This document shows, piece after piece, positions 18,001 through 26,982 of a stretch of DNA of 64,000 nt. The position numbers were made by a program, and so were the translations under genes. Below the pieces are notes generated by a model that worked only from the letters and a program-made list of their open reading frames with translations, ran no database searches and was not told the DNA's origin. Numbering within the stretch: position 1 is the stretch's first letter; each line of letters starts with the position of its first letter. The DNA is taken from assembly GCF_022921095.1 (NCBI RefSeq), contig NZ_CP095053.1:2646501-2710500 (forward strand). Reading direction: 5' to 3'. The DNA comes from Hymenobacter aerilatus (GTDB taxonomy: Bacteria > Bacteroidota > Bacteroidia > Cytophagales > Hymenobacteraceae).

Positions 18001-18493
18001 CATCGACCGCCGCTACGGCATCGACGCGGGCATCTACACGCAACCACTGCCGGGCGCGGCCGAGTCCTACGTAGTGCCGCAGGAATTCGGCTACCGCACC
18101 GATATCCGCTGGATGCAGCTCACCGACAAGCAGAACACCGGCCTGCTGGTAGTGGCTGATTCGCTGCTGAGCATGAGCGCGCTGCCATTCACGGAAAAGA
18201 ACATCCAAACGGCCCGCCACACCAATAAGCTCAAGGACGCCGGCTTCATCACGCTGAACATCGACCTTGCGCAAATGGGCGTGGGCGGCAACACCAGTTG
18301 GGATGCCCAGGCCGCCCCCATCGACAAGTACCAGATTCCGTCCAAGCCTTACCAATACAGCTTCTACCTGTTGCCCGTTAGCGGCAAGAAGGCTGATGTA
18401 TCGGCGCTGGCCAGAAGTATCCGGTTCAACACTCCAACGACCAAAACTGCACCGCAAACCACGCCGACCGGAGCAACCGGTTCCCTACGCTAA
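15023..18493 (+). CDS. Beta-galactosidase, GH2, LacZ-type, with repeat-derived N-terminus
   Basis: A large GH2 enzyme of 1156 residues with the complete LacZ plan: sugar-binding (YEMNGYDLPIYK-like region), Ig-like, barrel with FWSLGNESGRG (acid/base Glu) and IFFCEYSHSMGN (nucleophile Glu), and a beta-sandwich Bgal_small_N domain (YYGRGPWENYIDR). The start overlaps the preceding stop as ATGA. Between the start and the signal-like stretch AVCAALLLLPSLLHAQ lies a family A repeat (15091-15128) translated as APSLPERGPGGEV. A GTG at 15140 just after the repeat is an alternative start that would give a short normal signal peptide. It probably removes beta-galactose from pectic side chains in the periplasm. 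Confidence 0.9.
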   Translation: MSNPQQTMSPQNIAPHGIQANRQAPSLPERGPGGEVRRGVRRAVCAALLLLPSLLHAQEASVYFFPGVSNPPRIYPNEADGYQIPQITELNRDPARATAYSFPTEQGALAGDREKSTRLMSLNGNWDFSFAVKPADAPKDFYKSRVSGWKQLAVPANWEMNGYDLPIYKSAKYPFRPVNPPFVPQDYNGVGSYQRSFTVPAGWQNMNVTLHFGGVSSAFKVWVNGKFLGYGEDSCLPSEFNVTPYLQAGENVVSVQVMRWCDGSYLEDQDHWRTSGIHREVLLLAEPKMRIADFHWQAKLDKQYKDAVLSIRPRLENLTGNNDISGYQLKAQLYDKASKPVLDKALQITADGVINERYPRLDNAKFGLLETTVQNPLKWSDEAPNLYTLVLTLTDKTGAVLESKSCKVGFRSIEFDKQTSKLLINGKLTYLYGVNRHDHHPTKGMAISREDIRKDVETLKRFNFNCIRTSHYPNDPYFYDLCDEYGILVMDEANLETHGLGSKLSNDPAWTTSYQERSMRMALRDKNHPSVIFWSLGNESGRGPNHAAMAAWLHDFDITRPIHYEPAQGDHHAEDYIDPSNPNYPKNHAYRIQVPRDQPYVDMISRMYPGLFTAELLANQQNGDNRPIFFCEYSHSMGNATGNMKEFWDIWRSTKRVIGGCIWEYRDQGLLKRDSTGTAYYAYGGDFQEKYYDDFTIKGIVDSEGNPKAAIYECKRVNQPIESELVDAGKSLLKITNRHALKSVADYVATLTVREDGRVVSTKLLPRIRLAAGRDTTISLKPYLPKLKSGAEYLANISFTLPEQAVWAAKGHEVASNQFALTGVAAPTKPAKSFPAVAVRDDAKAYTLSGKNFQVIIDKATGALTSYSQRGAEQLAAPLLPHFTRPLTDNDRRGWKADKKLKEWYTAEPKLENLTLDKAQAGTASLTSTYSLIDGNTKVRVTYTVNGDGVLKVDYALTPAAGLPNIPKVGMQCGIRRSYDQLSYYGRGPWENYIDRRYGIDAGIYTQPLPGAAESYVVPQEFGYRTDIRWMQLTDKQNTGLLVVADSLLSMSALPFTEKNIQTARHTNKLKDAGFITLNIDLAQMGVGGNTSWDAQAAPIDKYQIPSKPYQYSFYLLPVSGKKADVSALARSIRFNTPTTKTAPQTTPTGATGSLR
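15091..15128 (+). repeat. Family A hairpin repeat, single arm within GH2 N-terminus
   Basis: GGCTCCCTCTC...GAGAGGGGGCCGGGGGGTGAGG, the GGGGTGAGG-ending arm of family A, lying in frame in the 5' end of the LacZ-type gene. Confidence 0.85.
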
Positions 18494-18519
18494 CCCCATA
18501 CACTAGGCTCCCTGCATCT

Positions 18520-18634
18520 GGCTCCCCCTCTCCTTTTCATGTCGCGTATCAAGCGAGGTAGGGGGCCGGAGGGTGAGGCGCACGACAGGCGCAACGTCAG
18601 CGGTAGAGATGCTTCGACAAGCTCAGCATGACGT
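18520..18634. repeat. Family A variant followed by a family C half-element
   Basis: 18520-18578 is a family A arm whose loop is expanded with GTATCAAGCGAGGTA. The same expanded loop is seen in the copy at 24838-24894. 18594-18634 is a family C half-site (TTCGACAAGCTCAGCATGACG). Together they fill the gap before the solute-binding-like gene. Confidence 0.8.
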
Positions 18635-18664
18635 CCTAAATAGCTTCGAATACAACTCCATTCA

Positions 18665-19831
18665 ATGCCAACCGAACACATTCACCTCAAAGGAATTACC
18701 TGGAACCACAGCCGGGGCTACGTGCCGATGACGGCCACTGCACAACGCTTTTCGGAGCTGAACCCTAACGTATCGATTATGTGGGAGAAACGCTCGTTGC
18801 AGCAGTTCGCTGATGAGTCGATTCAGCAGCTGGCCGAGCGGTTCGACCTGCTGGTTATCGACCACCCCTGGGCGGGTTTCGCGGCCCGTACCGGTTCCAT
18901 TCTACCGCTTGATAAGCACCTGCCGGCCGAGTTCATGGCCGATCAGCAGCAGAACACCGTCGGGCATTCCTTTGAGAGCTACTCGTTCAACGGCCACCAA
19001 TGGGCGCTGCCCATCGACGCCGCTACGCCCGTAGCCGCCAGCCGCCCCGACCTACTGGAGCAGCACGGCCTCTCGGTGCCGCAGACGTTCGACGACCTGC
19101 TGGCCCTGGCCGACCGTAGCCTGGTAGCCTTCGCGCTGATTCCCATCGACACATTGATGAGCTTCTACATGTTCTGCTGCTCGCTGGGCGAAGACCCGTG
19201 CCAGCGCGAGGACGAGGTAGTAAGCGAAGCGGTGGGCGTGCAGGCGCTGCAGATGTTCCGACAGCTCGCCAGCAAAGTCGATCCGGCGTGCTTCCACCGC
19301 AACCCCATTCAGGTGTACGAGGCCATGACGCAGACCGACGAGTTGGCCTACTGCCCGTTTGCCTACGGCTACTCCAACTACGCTCGCCGCGGCTACGCCC
19401 GCCGGCTGCTGCACTTCCACGACCTCGTGAGCCTGACGCCCGGCGGCACACCCATGCGTAGCACCCTGGGCGGCACGGGCCTGGCTATTTCGGCCAAGTG
19501 CCAGCACGTAGCCGAAGCCGTGCGCTACGCCGAATTCGTAGCCTCTCCGGCTTGCCAGCAGACGCTATTCTTCGACAACGGCGGCCAGCCCGGCCACCTC
19601 AGCGCCTGGCAGGACGAGCACACCAACCAACAGTCGCACGACTACTTCGCCGCTACCCTCCCAACGTTGCAACGCGCTTTCCTGCGCCCGCGCTACCACG
19701 GCCACATGTTCTTCCAGGACCACGCCGGCGAACCAGTGCGCCAGTACCTCATGAACGGCGGCGACGAACGTGCGCTGCTGCGCGAGCTGAACGAATTGTA
19801 CGTGAAATCCAGAGCTGTAGAGTTAGTATGA
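18665..19831 (+). CDS. Solute-binding-protein homologue without signal peptide
   Basis: A 388-residue protein with the fold signature of family 1 sugar-binding proteins of ABC transporters: [20 protein letters not shown] near the N-terminus, [42 protein letters not shown], and the C-terminal [18 protein letters not shown] stretch. It begins directly with [18 protein letters not shown], with no hydrophobic signal or lipobox, so it should stay in the cytoplasm. No ABC permease or ATPase is in the window. The stop overlaps the CoA-transferase start as ATGA, so the two are translationally coupled. A binding, sensing or scaffold role inside a catabolic complex is an inference. Confidence 0.75.
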   Translation: MPTEHIHLKGITWNHSRGYVPMTATAQRFSELNPNVSIMWEKRSLQQFADESIQQLAERFDLLVIDHPWAGFAARTGSILPLDKHLPAEFMADQQQNTVGHSFESYSFNGHQWALPIDAATPVAASRPDLLEQHGLSVPQTFDDLLALADRSLVAFALIPIDTLMSFYMFCCSLGEDPCQREDEVVSEAVGVQALQMFRQLASKVDPACFHRNPIQVYEAMTQTDELAYCPFAYGYSNYARRGYARRLLHFHDLVSLTPGGTPMRSTLGGTGLAISAKCQHVAEAVRYAEFVASPACQQTLFFDNGGQPGHLSAWQDEHTNQQSHDYFAATLPTLQRAFLRPRYHGHMFFQDHAGEPVRQYLMNGGDERALLRELNELYVKSRAVELV

Positions 19832-22281
19832 CACGGCCGTTAGAAGGGTTGCTGGTTGTCGAGTTCTGCCAATTTCTGGCCGGGCCTTCCGCAGGTTTGC
19901 GCCTGGCCGACCTGGGCGCCCGCGTCATTAAAATTGAGCGGCCGGGTGCGGGCGAATCGGGCCGGCAGATTGCCATCAAGAACCTGTTCGTTGATGGTTC
20001 CAGCCTGGTTTTTCACACCATCAACCGCAACAAAGAGTCGTACGCCGCTGACTTAAAAAACCCGGAGGACCTAGCCCGCGTGAAGCTGCTGCTGGCCCAG
20101 GCCGACATCATGACGCACAACTTCCGGCCGGGCATCATGGAGAAGATCGGGCTGGATTACGACTCGGTGCGCGCTCTGAACCCGCGCATCGTGTACGGCG
20201 TGGTGACGGGCTACGGGTCGGTTGGCCCTTGGGCCAGCAAGCCGGGCCAGGACTTGCTGATTCAGTCGCTATCCGGCCTGGCCTACCTCTCGGGCACGCA
20301 AGGCGATGGGCCGGTGCCGTTCGGCATTGCCGTGGCCGACATCATCTGCGGCTCGCACTTCGCGCAAGGTTTGCTGGCGGCGCTGCTCAAGCGGAACAAA
20401 ACCAAGCAGAGCGTGCTGGTGGAAGTCAGCCTGCTCGAATCGGTGCTTGACCTGCAATTTGAGCTGCTGACCACGCACCTGAACGACGGCGGCCAACTGC
20501 CCCAGCGCGGCGCAGCCCGCGGCACTGCTCATGCCTACCTTAGCGCCCCCTACGGCGTGTATCAGACCCAGGACGGCTACCTGGCCCTGGCCATGGGCAA
20601 CCTGCCGCAAATCGACGCTACGCTTGGCTGCGGCATTCTGGATAAGTGCCCGAACGCAGATTCCTGGTTTGCGCAGCGCGACGAAATAGCAGCTCTGCTG
20701 GCGGCAGCACTCCGCGAGAAACCGACCCAACATTGGCTGTCGGTGCTGGAGCCGCAGGGCATCTGGTGCGGCGAGGTACTGAACTACCAGCAGGCCACCA
20801 GCAGCCCCGGCTTTCAGGCCCTAGGTATGCGGCAACTGGTGGAACTGCCCGACGGCCAGCAGCTGCCTACCACTCGCTGCCCCATCCGCATCGATGGGCA
20901 GAAGCTGTACTCGCCCAAAGCCGCGCCCCGGCCTGGTCAGCACACCGAGGTTATTAATGAGGAGTTTAAACTGACCTCACCTCCTAGCGCCCTCTCCAAA
21001 GAGGGGGAACTAGACTCTAGTTCTAAAATCGGGGAGGCCAGAGCTGGGCAAGCTAAGTTAGAAGTTAGCTCCCCCTCTCTTGTGGAGAAGGAACTAGGGG
21101 GCGAGTCCCCGCTCAAGGGCCTCTTGGTCGTTGATTTCAGCCAGTTCCTCTCCGGCCCTTCCGCTAGTTTGCGGCTAGCCGACCTGGGCGCCCGCGTTAT
21201 CAAGATTGAGCGGCCCGAAACGGGCGACATCTGCCGGCACCTGTATACCTCGAACGTTATCATGAACGGCGAGTCGTCGGTGTTTCACGCCATCAACCGC
21301 AACAAGGAAAGCTTCGCGGCAGACCTAAAAAACGAGCTGGACCAGGAGCAGGTATGGGCGCTGGTGCGGCAGGCCGATGTGGTGATGCACAACTACCGCC
21401 CCGGCGTGATGGAGCGCCTCGGTTTCGACTACGCCAGCGTGAAAGCGCAGAACCCCGGCGTCGTGTACGGCGAAATTTCGGGCTACGGCACCGAAGGCCC
21501 GTGGCGCGACAAGCCCGGTCAGGACCTGCTGCTGCAATCAGCTTCGGGCCTGACGTGGCTGAGCGGCAACGCCAGTAGTGGCCCCGTGCCCATGGGGTTG
21601 TCTATCGTGGATATGCTGGCGGGCGCCCACCTCGCGCAGGGTTTGCTGGCTTGTTTGGTGCGGCGCAGCATTAGCGGCCCAGGCACCAACTCAGGCGGCT
21701 TGGTGCAGGTGAGCATGCTGGAATCGGCCTTCGATTTCCAGTTCGAAACCATTACCACCTTCTTCAACGACGGTGGCGTGCTGCCCGAGCGTACGCAGCA
21801 TAACAACGCCCACGCCTACCTCGGCGCACCCTACGGCATCTATCAGACGCACAACGGCTACCTGGCCCTGGCTATGGGCTCGATTCCGGTGCTGGGCAAG
21901 CTGCTGGGCTGCCCCGAGCTGCTAAACTATCCTGAGCCCGCGCAGGCCTTCGCGCAACGCGACGAAATCAAGGACATTCTGGCCCGGCACCTGCTCACCG
22001 ACACTACCGAAGCCTGGTTGGCTATTCTGGAGCCCGCCGACATTTGGTGCGCCAACGTGCTGAGCTGGGACAAGCTGCTGCAGCACGAGGGTTTCCGGGT
22101 GCTGAACATGGTGCAGGAAGTGCAGATGTCGGACGGCTACACCTACCAGACCACCCGCTGCCCTATTCGGCTGGATGGGGAGCTGCTGAGGGCCACGAAA
22201 GGCTCTCCCAAGCTCGGCGAAGACAACGCGGCGCTGCTACAGGAATTCATGGACCTGAAAACCTTTCGTCATGACGCCTGA
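19828..22281 (+). CDS. Tandem fused class III CoA-transferase (CaiB/BaiF), two catalytic domains
   Basis: An 817-residue protein made of two homologous CoA-transferase domains: residues 1-375 ([20 protein letters not shown]) and 430-817 ([18 protein letters not shown]). Each keeps the family III catalytic Asp in the VADIICG / IVDMLAG motif (Asp171 and Asp595), the [14 protein letters not shown]oA-site motif, NRNKES, and KPGQDLL. The linker of about 47 residues (382-428, bases 20971-21110) is encoded by a family A repeat of the CTAG subtype. Family III enzymes move CoA between organic acids. The ATG at 19828 overlaps the upstream stop; the frame stays open upstream but only as a shadow of the preceding gene. 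The substrate is unknown; context suggests a sugar-derived acid. Confidence 0.85.
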   Translation: MTRPLEGLLVVEFCQFLAGPSAGLRLADLGARVIKIERPGAGESGRQIAIKNLFVDGSSLVFHTINRNKESYAADLKNPEDLARVKLLLAQADIMTHNFRPGIMEKIGLDYDSVRALNPRIVYGVVTGYGSVGPWASKPGQDLLIQSLSGLAYLSGTQGDGPVPFGIAVADIICGSHFAQGLLAALLKRNKTKQSVLVEVSLLESVLDLQFELLTTHLNDGGQLPQRGAARGTAHAYLSAPYGVYQTQDGYLALAMGNLPQIDATLGCGILDKCPNADSWFAQRDEIAALLAAALREKPTQHWLSVLEPQGIWCGEVLNYQQATSSPGFQALGMRQLVELPDGQQLPTTRCPIRIDGQKLYSPKAAPRPGQHTEVINEEFKLTSPPSALSKEGELDSSSKIGEARAGQAKLEVSSPSLVEKELGGESPLKGLLVVDFSQFLSGPSASLRLADLGARVIKIERPETGDICRHLYTSNVIMNGESSVFHAINRNKESFAADLKNELDQEQVWALVRQADVVMHNYRPGVMERLGFDYASVKAQNPGVVYGEISGYGTEGPWRDKPGQDLLLQSASGLTWLSGNASSGPVPMGLSIVDMLAGAHLAQGLLACLVRRSISGPGTNSGGLVQVSMLESAFDFQFETITTFFNDGGVLPERTQHNNAHAYLGAPYGIYQTHNGYLALAMGSIPVLGKLLGCPELLNYPEPAQAFAQRDEIKDILARHLLTDTTEAWLAILEPADIWCANVLSWDKLLQHEGFRVLNMVQEVQMSDGYTYQTTRCPIRLDGELLRATKGSPKLGEDNAALLQEFMDLKTFRHDA
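20971..21110. repeat. Family A repeat (CTAG subtype) inside the CoA-transferase linker
   Basis: CCTCACCTCCTAGCGCCCTC at the left and CTAGGGGGCGAG at the right frame two hairpin arms (CCCTCT.../...AGAGGGGG and CCCCCTCTC.../...GAGAAGGA). It has the same organisation as the intergenic copy at 45954-46066 but is translated in frame between the two enzyme domains. Confidence 0.8.
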
Positions 22282-24625
22282 GCAGCCGGTTTTCCGCATT
22301 GCGGTGCGCAAATTTGGTCCGTTTGAAAGTGCCATGCAGAAGCTGTGGGACGGCTACTGCCAGCACTCCGGCTGTCAGCTGGCCGTCGAGATGGTGCCCA
22401 TGGACCTGCACCCGCTGCACCAAAGCCTGCTCACCAACGAAGGCCTGCTACGCGGGGCTTGGGACGTGGCCCACATCAACACCGATTGGCTGCTGGAAGC
22501 CCACACCGCCGGCGCCCTCGAAAACCTGACGCCCTACCTGCAAGCCGACCCGCCCGCCGGTTTTCCGAAGGGGTGGAGCTCGTCGCTGCTAGGGATGCAG
22601 CAGTACGGCGACGCGGTAGTGGGCCTACCCTTCCACGACGGCCCCGAGTGTCTTATCTTCCGCAAAGACCTGTTTGATAGCCCGGTTGAGCAGGAAAACT
22701 TTCAGCGCCAGCACGGCCGCCCCTTGGAGCCGCCTACTACCTGGGCCGAGCTGCAAACCGTAGCGCAGTTCTTCCACCGCCCCGCCGAAAACCTGTACGG
22801 CCTAGTAGCTGCCGGCTACCCCGACGGCCACAACACAGTATTCGATTTTTGTCTGCAACTCTGGACCCGCGGCGGGCAGCTGCTCGACGAACAAGGCCGC
22901 GTCGTTATCGACTCGGAAGCGGCGCGGGAAGGCCTTTCCTACTACCGCCAGTTGCTGCAAGACCAAGCGGCCATTCACCCACAGTCCATGCAGTACGAAT
23001 CGGTGCAGGCGGGGCAGGCCTTTGCGCGGGGAGAAGCGGCCCTGATGATTAACTGGTTTGGCTTCGCGGCGGTGTGCGATGTGGACGAGGCTTGTCCGGT
23101 GCGCAGCAAGGTGGACATTACCAGCATTCCGCGCGGCGAAGGCTTGCAAGGTCGTTCGGCTTCGCTGAACGTGTATTGGCTGTATGCCATCGGCGCAGGT
23201 AGCAAGCACAAAGACGTAGCTTACGACTTCATGCGCTACGCTACCCGGCCCGAAAACGATAAGCTGCTGACGCTGGAAGGTGGCATCGGCTGCCGTATTT
23301 CTACCTGGCACGACGCCGAAATAAACGCCCTGGTGCCCTACTACCACAAGCTGGAAATGCTGCACCAGCAGGCCGAGAGCTTGCCGCAGAAAGCCAATTG
23401 GGCGCAGATAGCCACTATCATCGACGAGGTGGTGCTACAGGCCATCAACTCCGACACGCCCACGGCCGAGCTGCTGGCCGCCGGGCAACGCAACATCAAT
23501 CTGCTCGACCATGTTTTCTGCTCGACCATGTTTAAGATCAACGATATCGAGGTTCCCTATCTGCCGGTGCTGCCCGAAAAGCCGCTGCCCATCGTCATCA
23601 TCGGGGCGGGCGGCATTGTGCACGACGCGCATTTGCCGGCCTACCGCAAGGCGGGCTTCGAGGTAGTCGGCATCACGAATCGCACCCGCGCCCGCGCCGA
23701 AAAGCTGGCCGCCGAGTGGGGCATTCCGCACGTGTACGACTCGGTAGCCGAGGCCGTAGCCCACGCGCCCGCCGATGCCGTGTACGACATCACCATCATG
23801 CCCGAGCAGTTTGTGGCCACCTTGGAGCAGCTGCCGGACGGCTGCGGCGTGCTGATTCAGAAGCCCATGGGCGACTACTTCTGGCAGACCCAGGAGATTC
23901 TGGAAGTGTGCCGCCGCAAGAAGCTGGCCGCTGCTATTAACTGCCAGCTGCGGTTTGCGCCCTACGTGAGTGCCGCCCGCGAGATGATTCGGCAAGGCCT
24001 CATCGGTGAGCTGTACGACATGGAAGTGCGCGTGACGCTGGAAACGCCCTGGGAGCTGTTTCCGCACGTGATGGTGCACCCGCGCCTGGAAATTCAGTAC
24101 CACAGCATCCACTACATCGACCTGCTTCGCTCCTTCCTGGGCGAGCCAAGTAGCGTGATGGCCAAAACGCTACGGCACCCAGCCAAGGCGCTGTCGTCGT
24201 CGCGCTCCACGATTTTGTTTGACTACGGCGACACCATGCACGCCGTCATCAACACCAACCACGACCACTCCTTCGGTCCCGAAAACCAGGAAAGCTTCAT
24301 CAAGTGGGAAGGCACGAAAGGCGCCATTAAAGCCCGCATGGGCCTGCTGATGAACTACCCTCACGGCGTGCCCGATAAGTTTGAGTACTGCCTGATGCGC
24401 GAAGGTGAAACGCCTACCTGGCACACCGTAGAGCTGGAAGGCTCCTGGTTCCCCGATGCGTTTATGGGCACCATGGGCAGCCTGATGCGCTACAAGCAAG
24501 GAGAAATCGACGTGCTGCCGACCAGTGTGGAGGACGTTATCAAGACCATGGCGGTGGTAGAAGCGGCTTATGCGTCCAGTGATGCTGGCAAGGCCTCACC
24601 CCCCGGCCCCCGAAGAAATGCTTGA
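22271..24625 (+). CDS. Fusion of a solute-binding-protein domain with a Gfo/Idh/MocA dehydrogenase
   Basis: A 784-residue fusion. Residues 1-415 are a family 1 solute-binding fold starting immediately with [19 protein letters not shown] and no signal peptide. Residues 438-770 are an NAD(P)-dependent dehydrogenase of the Gfo/Idh/MocA family, with [20 protein letters not shown] (Rossmann motif), [10 protein letters not shown] in place of the EKP loop, and [11 protein letters not shown] providing the catalytic His/Asp. Such dehydrogenases oxidise sugars, inositols or sugar acids in the cytoplasm. The start overlaps the CoA-transferase end by 11 bases. The last residues ([12 protein letters not shown]) and the stop codon come from a family A repeat. 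I know of no characterised protein with this architecture. Confidence 0.8.
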   Translation: MTPEQPVFRIAVRKFGPFESAMQKLWDGYCQHSGCQLAVEMVPMDLHPLHQSLLTNEGLLRGAWDVAHINTDWLLEAHTAGALENLTPYLQADPPAGFPKGWSSSLLGMQQYGDAVVGLPFHDGPECLIFRKDLFDSPVEQENFQRQHGRPLEPPTTWAELQTVAQFFHRPAENLYGLVAAGYPDGHNTVFDFCLQLWTRGGQLLDEQGRVVIDSEAAREGLSYYRQLLQDQAAIHPQSMQYESVQAGQAFARGEAALMINWFGFAAVCDVDEACPVRSKVDITSIPRGEGLQGRSASLNVYWLYAIGAGSKHKDVAYDFMRYATRPENDKLLTLEGGIGCRISTWHDAEINALVPYYHKLEMLHQQAESLPQKANWAQIATIIDEVVLQAINSDTPTAELLAAGQRNINLLDHVFCSTMFKINDIEVPYLPVLPEKPLPIVIIGAGGIVHDAHLPAYRKAGFEVVGITNRTRARAEKLAAEWGIPHVYDSVAEAVAHAPADAVYDITIMPEQFVATLEQLPDGCGVLIQKPMGDYFWQTQEILEVCRRKKLAAAINCQLRFAPYVSAAREMIRQGLIGELYDMEVRVTLETPWELFPHVMVHPRLEIQYHSIHYIDLLRSFLGEPSSVMAKTLRHPAKALSSSRSTILFDYGDTMHAVINTNHDHSFGPENQESFIKWEGTKGAIKARMGLLMNYPHGVPDKFEYCLMREGETPTWHTVELEGSWFPDAFMGTMGSLMRYKQGEIDVLPTSVEDVIKTMAVVEAAYASSDAGKASPPGPRRNA

Positions 24626-24894
24626 TGCGCATTTCCCCATAGAGAGGGGGGCCAGACGATTCAGCGCAGCCACTTTGGCTACTGCCTCCGCCGCTGCTAC
24701 CGCGAAGCAGTAGACCGCAGGACACTTCCCAAATCCTAATAAAGCACCTTACCGACTTAACCACTCAACATCCCCCCAGCTACCGAGCAGTAGCAGCCAT
24801 GCAGGCGCTAGCCGAAATGGATACGCTGCTGTCGTCTGGCTCCTCCTCTCCACGATGCCGAGCATCAAGCGAGGTAGGGGGCCGGGGGGTAAGG
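24595..24894. repeat. Family A repeat pair with expanded loops
   Basis: A left arm at 24595-24653 (CCTCACCCCCCGGCCCCC, with TGCTTGATGCGC in the loop) and a right arm at 24838-24894 (GCATCAAGCGAGGTA in the loop) are inverted with respect to each other. The left arm supplies the stop codon of the dehydrogenase fusion. The right arm ends 8 bases before the MaoC start. Confidence 0.8.
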
Positions 24895-24902
24895 CCCCTC
24901 CT

Positions 24903-25346
24903 ATGTACTTCAAATCCACCTTCTTCGAGGACTATACCCTGAGCGACAAACGCGTGACGCTCGGCCGCACCATCACCGAAACCGACTTCGTGGTGCATGC
25001 CGGCCACACCGGCGACTTCTTCCCACACCACCTCGATGCTGAGTGGTGCAAAACGCAGCCCTTCGGCCAACGCATTGCCCACGGCACCATGATTTTCGCC
25101 ATCGGCATTGGCCTAACGGCTTCAGAAATCAACCCCGAAGCCTTTTCAAAGGGCTACGACCGGCTGCGGTTCGTGAAACCGGTGCACATCGGCGACACCA
25201 TCCACTCGGAAGTTACTATTTCGGCCAAAGAGGAAGGCAAGAAGCCCGGCTTCGGCACCGTTACCGAGCACGTGGAAGTCATCAACCAGCACGGCGAAGT
25301 AGTGCTGGCCTGTGACCACCTGCTCGTTGTGAAACTTAGAAACTAG
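24903..25346 (+). CDS. MaoC family hot-dog dehydratase / enoyl-CoA hydratase-like protein
   Basis: A 147-residue single hot-dog protein. The hydratase motif is readable in [13 protein letters not shown] followed by [13 protein letters not shown], giving the Asp/His catalytic pair of (R)-specific enoyl-CoA hydratases. The ATG at 24903 is chosen because the upstream in-frame extension only translates the family A repeat (KRGRGPGG). It would hydrate or dehydrate an acyl-CoA in the cytoplasm. Its place directly after a CoA-transferase and a dehydrogenase suggests it acts on the CoA thioester made by that enzyme, an inference from context. Confidence 0.82.
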   Translation: MYFKSTFFEDYTLSDKRVTLGRTITETDFVVHAGHTGDFFPHHLDAEWCKTQPFGQRIAHGTMIFAIGIGLTASEINPEAFSKGYDRLRFVKPVHIGDTIHSEVTISAKEEGKKPGFGTVTEHVEVINQHGEVVLACDHLLVVKLRN

Positions 25347-25517
25347 ATAGTAGAACGTAGAGCTTAGAAGGCAGAAAATTCTACGTTTTATAGAATGCGC
25401 TTATAGCTTACACCAAGCTAAATCTCATTTTCTAAGCCCTGATTTTTGCTTTCTAAGCTCTACACTACACCCGCTAAGTTCTAAGCTCTACCTTCTAAGC
25501 TCTAACACCCCCACCAC
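25347..25517. repeat. Iterated 12-mer region upstream of fucP
   Basis: TTCTAAGCTCTA occurs at 25451-25462, 25479-25490 and 25493-25504, and once inverted at 25358-25369; a near copy (TTCTAAGCCCT) starts at about 25430. The region is AT-richer than its neighbours and non-coding. It could be an operator array or another dispersed repeat. Confidence 0.6.
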
Positions 25518-26813
25518 ATGGCCCTACCCACCACCGCGCCCGTGCCAGCCGCTACCGGCGCCGCACAACAGCGCACCTATCTGCTGCCGTTTATTCTGGT
25601 TGTTTGCCTATTCTTCTTGTGGGGCATGGCGCACAATCTGGATTCCATTCTGATTCCGCACTTGAAAAAGGCGTGTCAGCTCAACAACCGGCAGTCGACG
25701 CTGGTGGATACGGCCGTGTTTCTGGCGTATTTTCTGATGGCTATTCCGGCCGGGGTGCTGCTTAAAAAACTGGGGTATAAGTTCAGCATTATTATAGGGT
25801 TGCTGGCGTTTGCGGGGGGCGCGTTCCTGTTTCTCCCGGCCGCCGATGCCCGCTCCTACGGCTTGTTTCTGACGGCCCTGTTCATCATCGGCTGCGGGCT
25901 GACCATCCTGGAAACGGCTGCCAACCCTTATGCTACCGTGCTGGGCCCGCCCGAATCGGCCACGAGTCGGCTGAACCTGGCAGCGTCGTTCAACGGGCTG
26001 GCGGCGCTGGTAGCGCCCATTATCGGCACCAACCTGATTTTGTCAGGCAAGGAATACACGCCCGAGCAGCTGGCCGCCATGACTGACGCGGCCCGCACGG
26101 CTTACCTGAACGCCGAAGCAGCAGCCGTGAAGACGCCCTACCTCGTGCTGGGCTGCATTCTGGTGGCGGTGGCGGTGCTGTTCTACTTCTCGTCTTTGCC
26201 CGAAATCAAGGCCTCTGAAAGCGAGCCGTCGCAGGGCGGTTTCTTCGCCGTGCTAAAGCACCGGCACCTGACCTGGGCTGTGGTAGCGCAATTTTTTTAC
26301 GTGGGCGCGCAGGTGTGCGTCACCAGCTTTTTCATCCGGATGGCCAAGCAGGGCGGCGGCCTCGATGAGAAAACTGCTGGCTACTACCTCGGGCTGTATG
26401 GGCTACTATTCATGGGTGGCCGCTTCATTGGTACGGCCTTGCTGAAGTACGTTTCCTCCCAACGGCTGCTCTCCATCTACGCCGTGGCGGCCGTGGCGCT
26501 GTGTGCCGTGGCGGTATTCGGCGACGGCGCCTACGTGATTTACGCGCTGGGCGGGCTGGGCTTCTTCATGAGCATCATGTTCCCCACGATTTTCGCCCTG
26601 GGCATTGCCGGCCTCGGCGACGACACCAAGCAGGGTTCCTCCTGGCTGGTGATGTCCATTGTGGGCGGCGCCATCCTACCCTACCTCATGGGCACCGTCA
26701 TTGATTTGCAAGGCGACAATACCCAGGCCGGCTACGTGGTGCCGCTGGCGTGCTTTCTGGTGGTGCTGCTCTTTGGGCAATATGGGTATCGGGTGCGGGG
26801 AAGGGTGGTGTAG
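25518..26813 (+). CDS. fucP: L-fucose:H+ symporter family MFS permease
   Basis: An inner-membrane permease of 431 residues with about 12 hydrophobic segments. FFLWGMAHNLDSILIPHLKKA matches the first FucP helix with the membrane Asp, and ILETAANPYATVLGP carries the membrane Glu equivalent to E. coli FucP Glu135. The long loop GKEYTPEQLAAMTDAART between helices 5 and 7 is typical of the Bacteroidota FucP/glucose-galactose branch. It would import L-fucose or another hexose by proton symport and delivers the substrate for the cytoplasmic dehydrogenases and CoA enzymes encoded around it. Confidence 0.88.
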   Translation: MALPTTAPVPAATGAAQQRTYLLPFILVVCLFFLWGMAHNLDSILIPHLKKACQLNNRQSTLVDTAVFLAYFLMAIPAGVLLKKLGYKFSIIIGLLAFAGGAFLFLPAADARSYGLFLTALFIIGCGLTILETAANPYATVLGPPESATSRLNLAASFNGLAALVAPIIGTNLILSGKEYTPEQLAAMTDAARTAYLNAEAAAVKTPYLVLGCILVAVAVLFYFSSLPEIKASESEPSQGGFFAVLKHRHLTWAVVAQFFYVGAQVCVTSFFIRMAKQGGGLDEKTAGYYLGLYGLLFMGGRFIGTALLKYVSSQRLLSIYAVAAVALCAVAVFGDGAYVIYALGGLGFFMSIMFPTIFALGIAGLGDDTKQGSSWLVMSIVGGAILPYLMGTVIDLQGDNTQAGYVVPLACFLVVLLFGQYGYRVRGRVV

Positions 26814-26814
26814 C

Positions 26815-26970
26815 ACCCCACCCCCCGGCCCCCTCCCCTCCGGGAGAGGGGGAGCCTGACATCAGCTTACAGCAAACTATCAAATAAGAAAATACAGAAA
26901 TACTCAACAGTAACATCCGCGCCGCCGTGGCTCCCCCTCTCCCGGAGGGGAGGGGGCCGGGGGGTGGGGT
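26815..26970. repeat. Family A hairpin repeat, inverted pair with perfect 42-bp arms
   Basis: Arms 26815-26856 and 26929-26970 are exact reverse complements. The spacer starts TGACATC and ends CGCGCCGCCGT, the latter shared with several other pairs. It lies between fucP and the GH106 gene. Confidence 0.9.
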
Positions 26971-26982
26971 CTACGATAGAAC

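Noticed and set aside
19498..19827. Upstream extension of the CoA-transferase
   Set aside because: It covers the end of the solute-binding-like gene in another frame; the ATG at 19828 fits the family start and overlaps the previous stop as ATGA.
18665..19831. Periplasmic ABC transporter binding protein
   Set aside because: There is no signal peptide or lipobox, and no ABC permease or ATPase genes are nearby.
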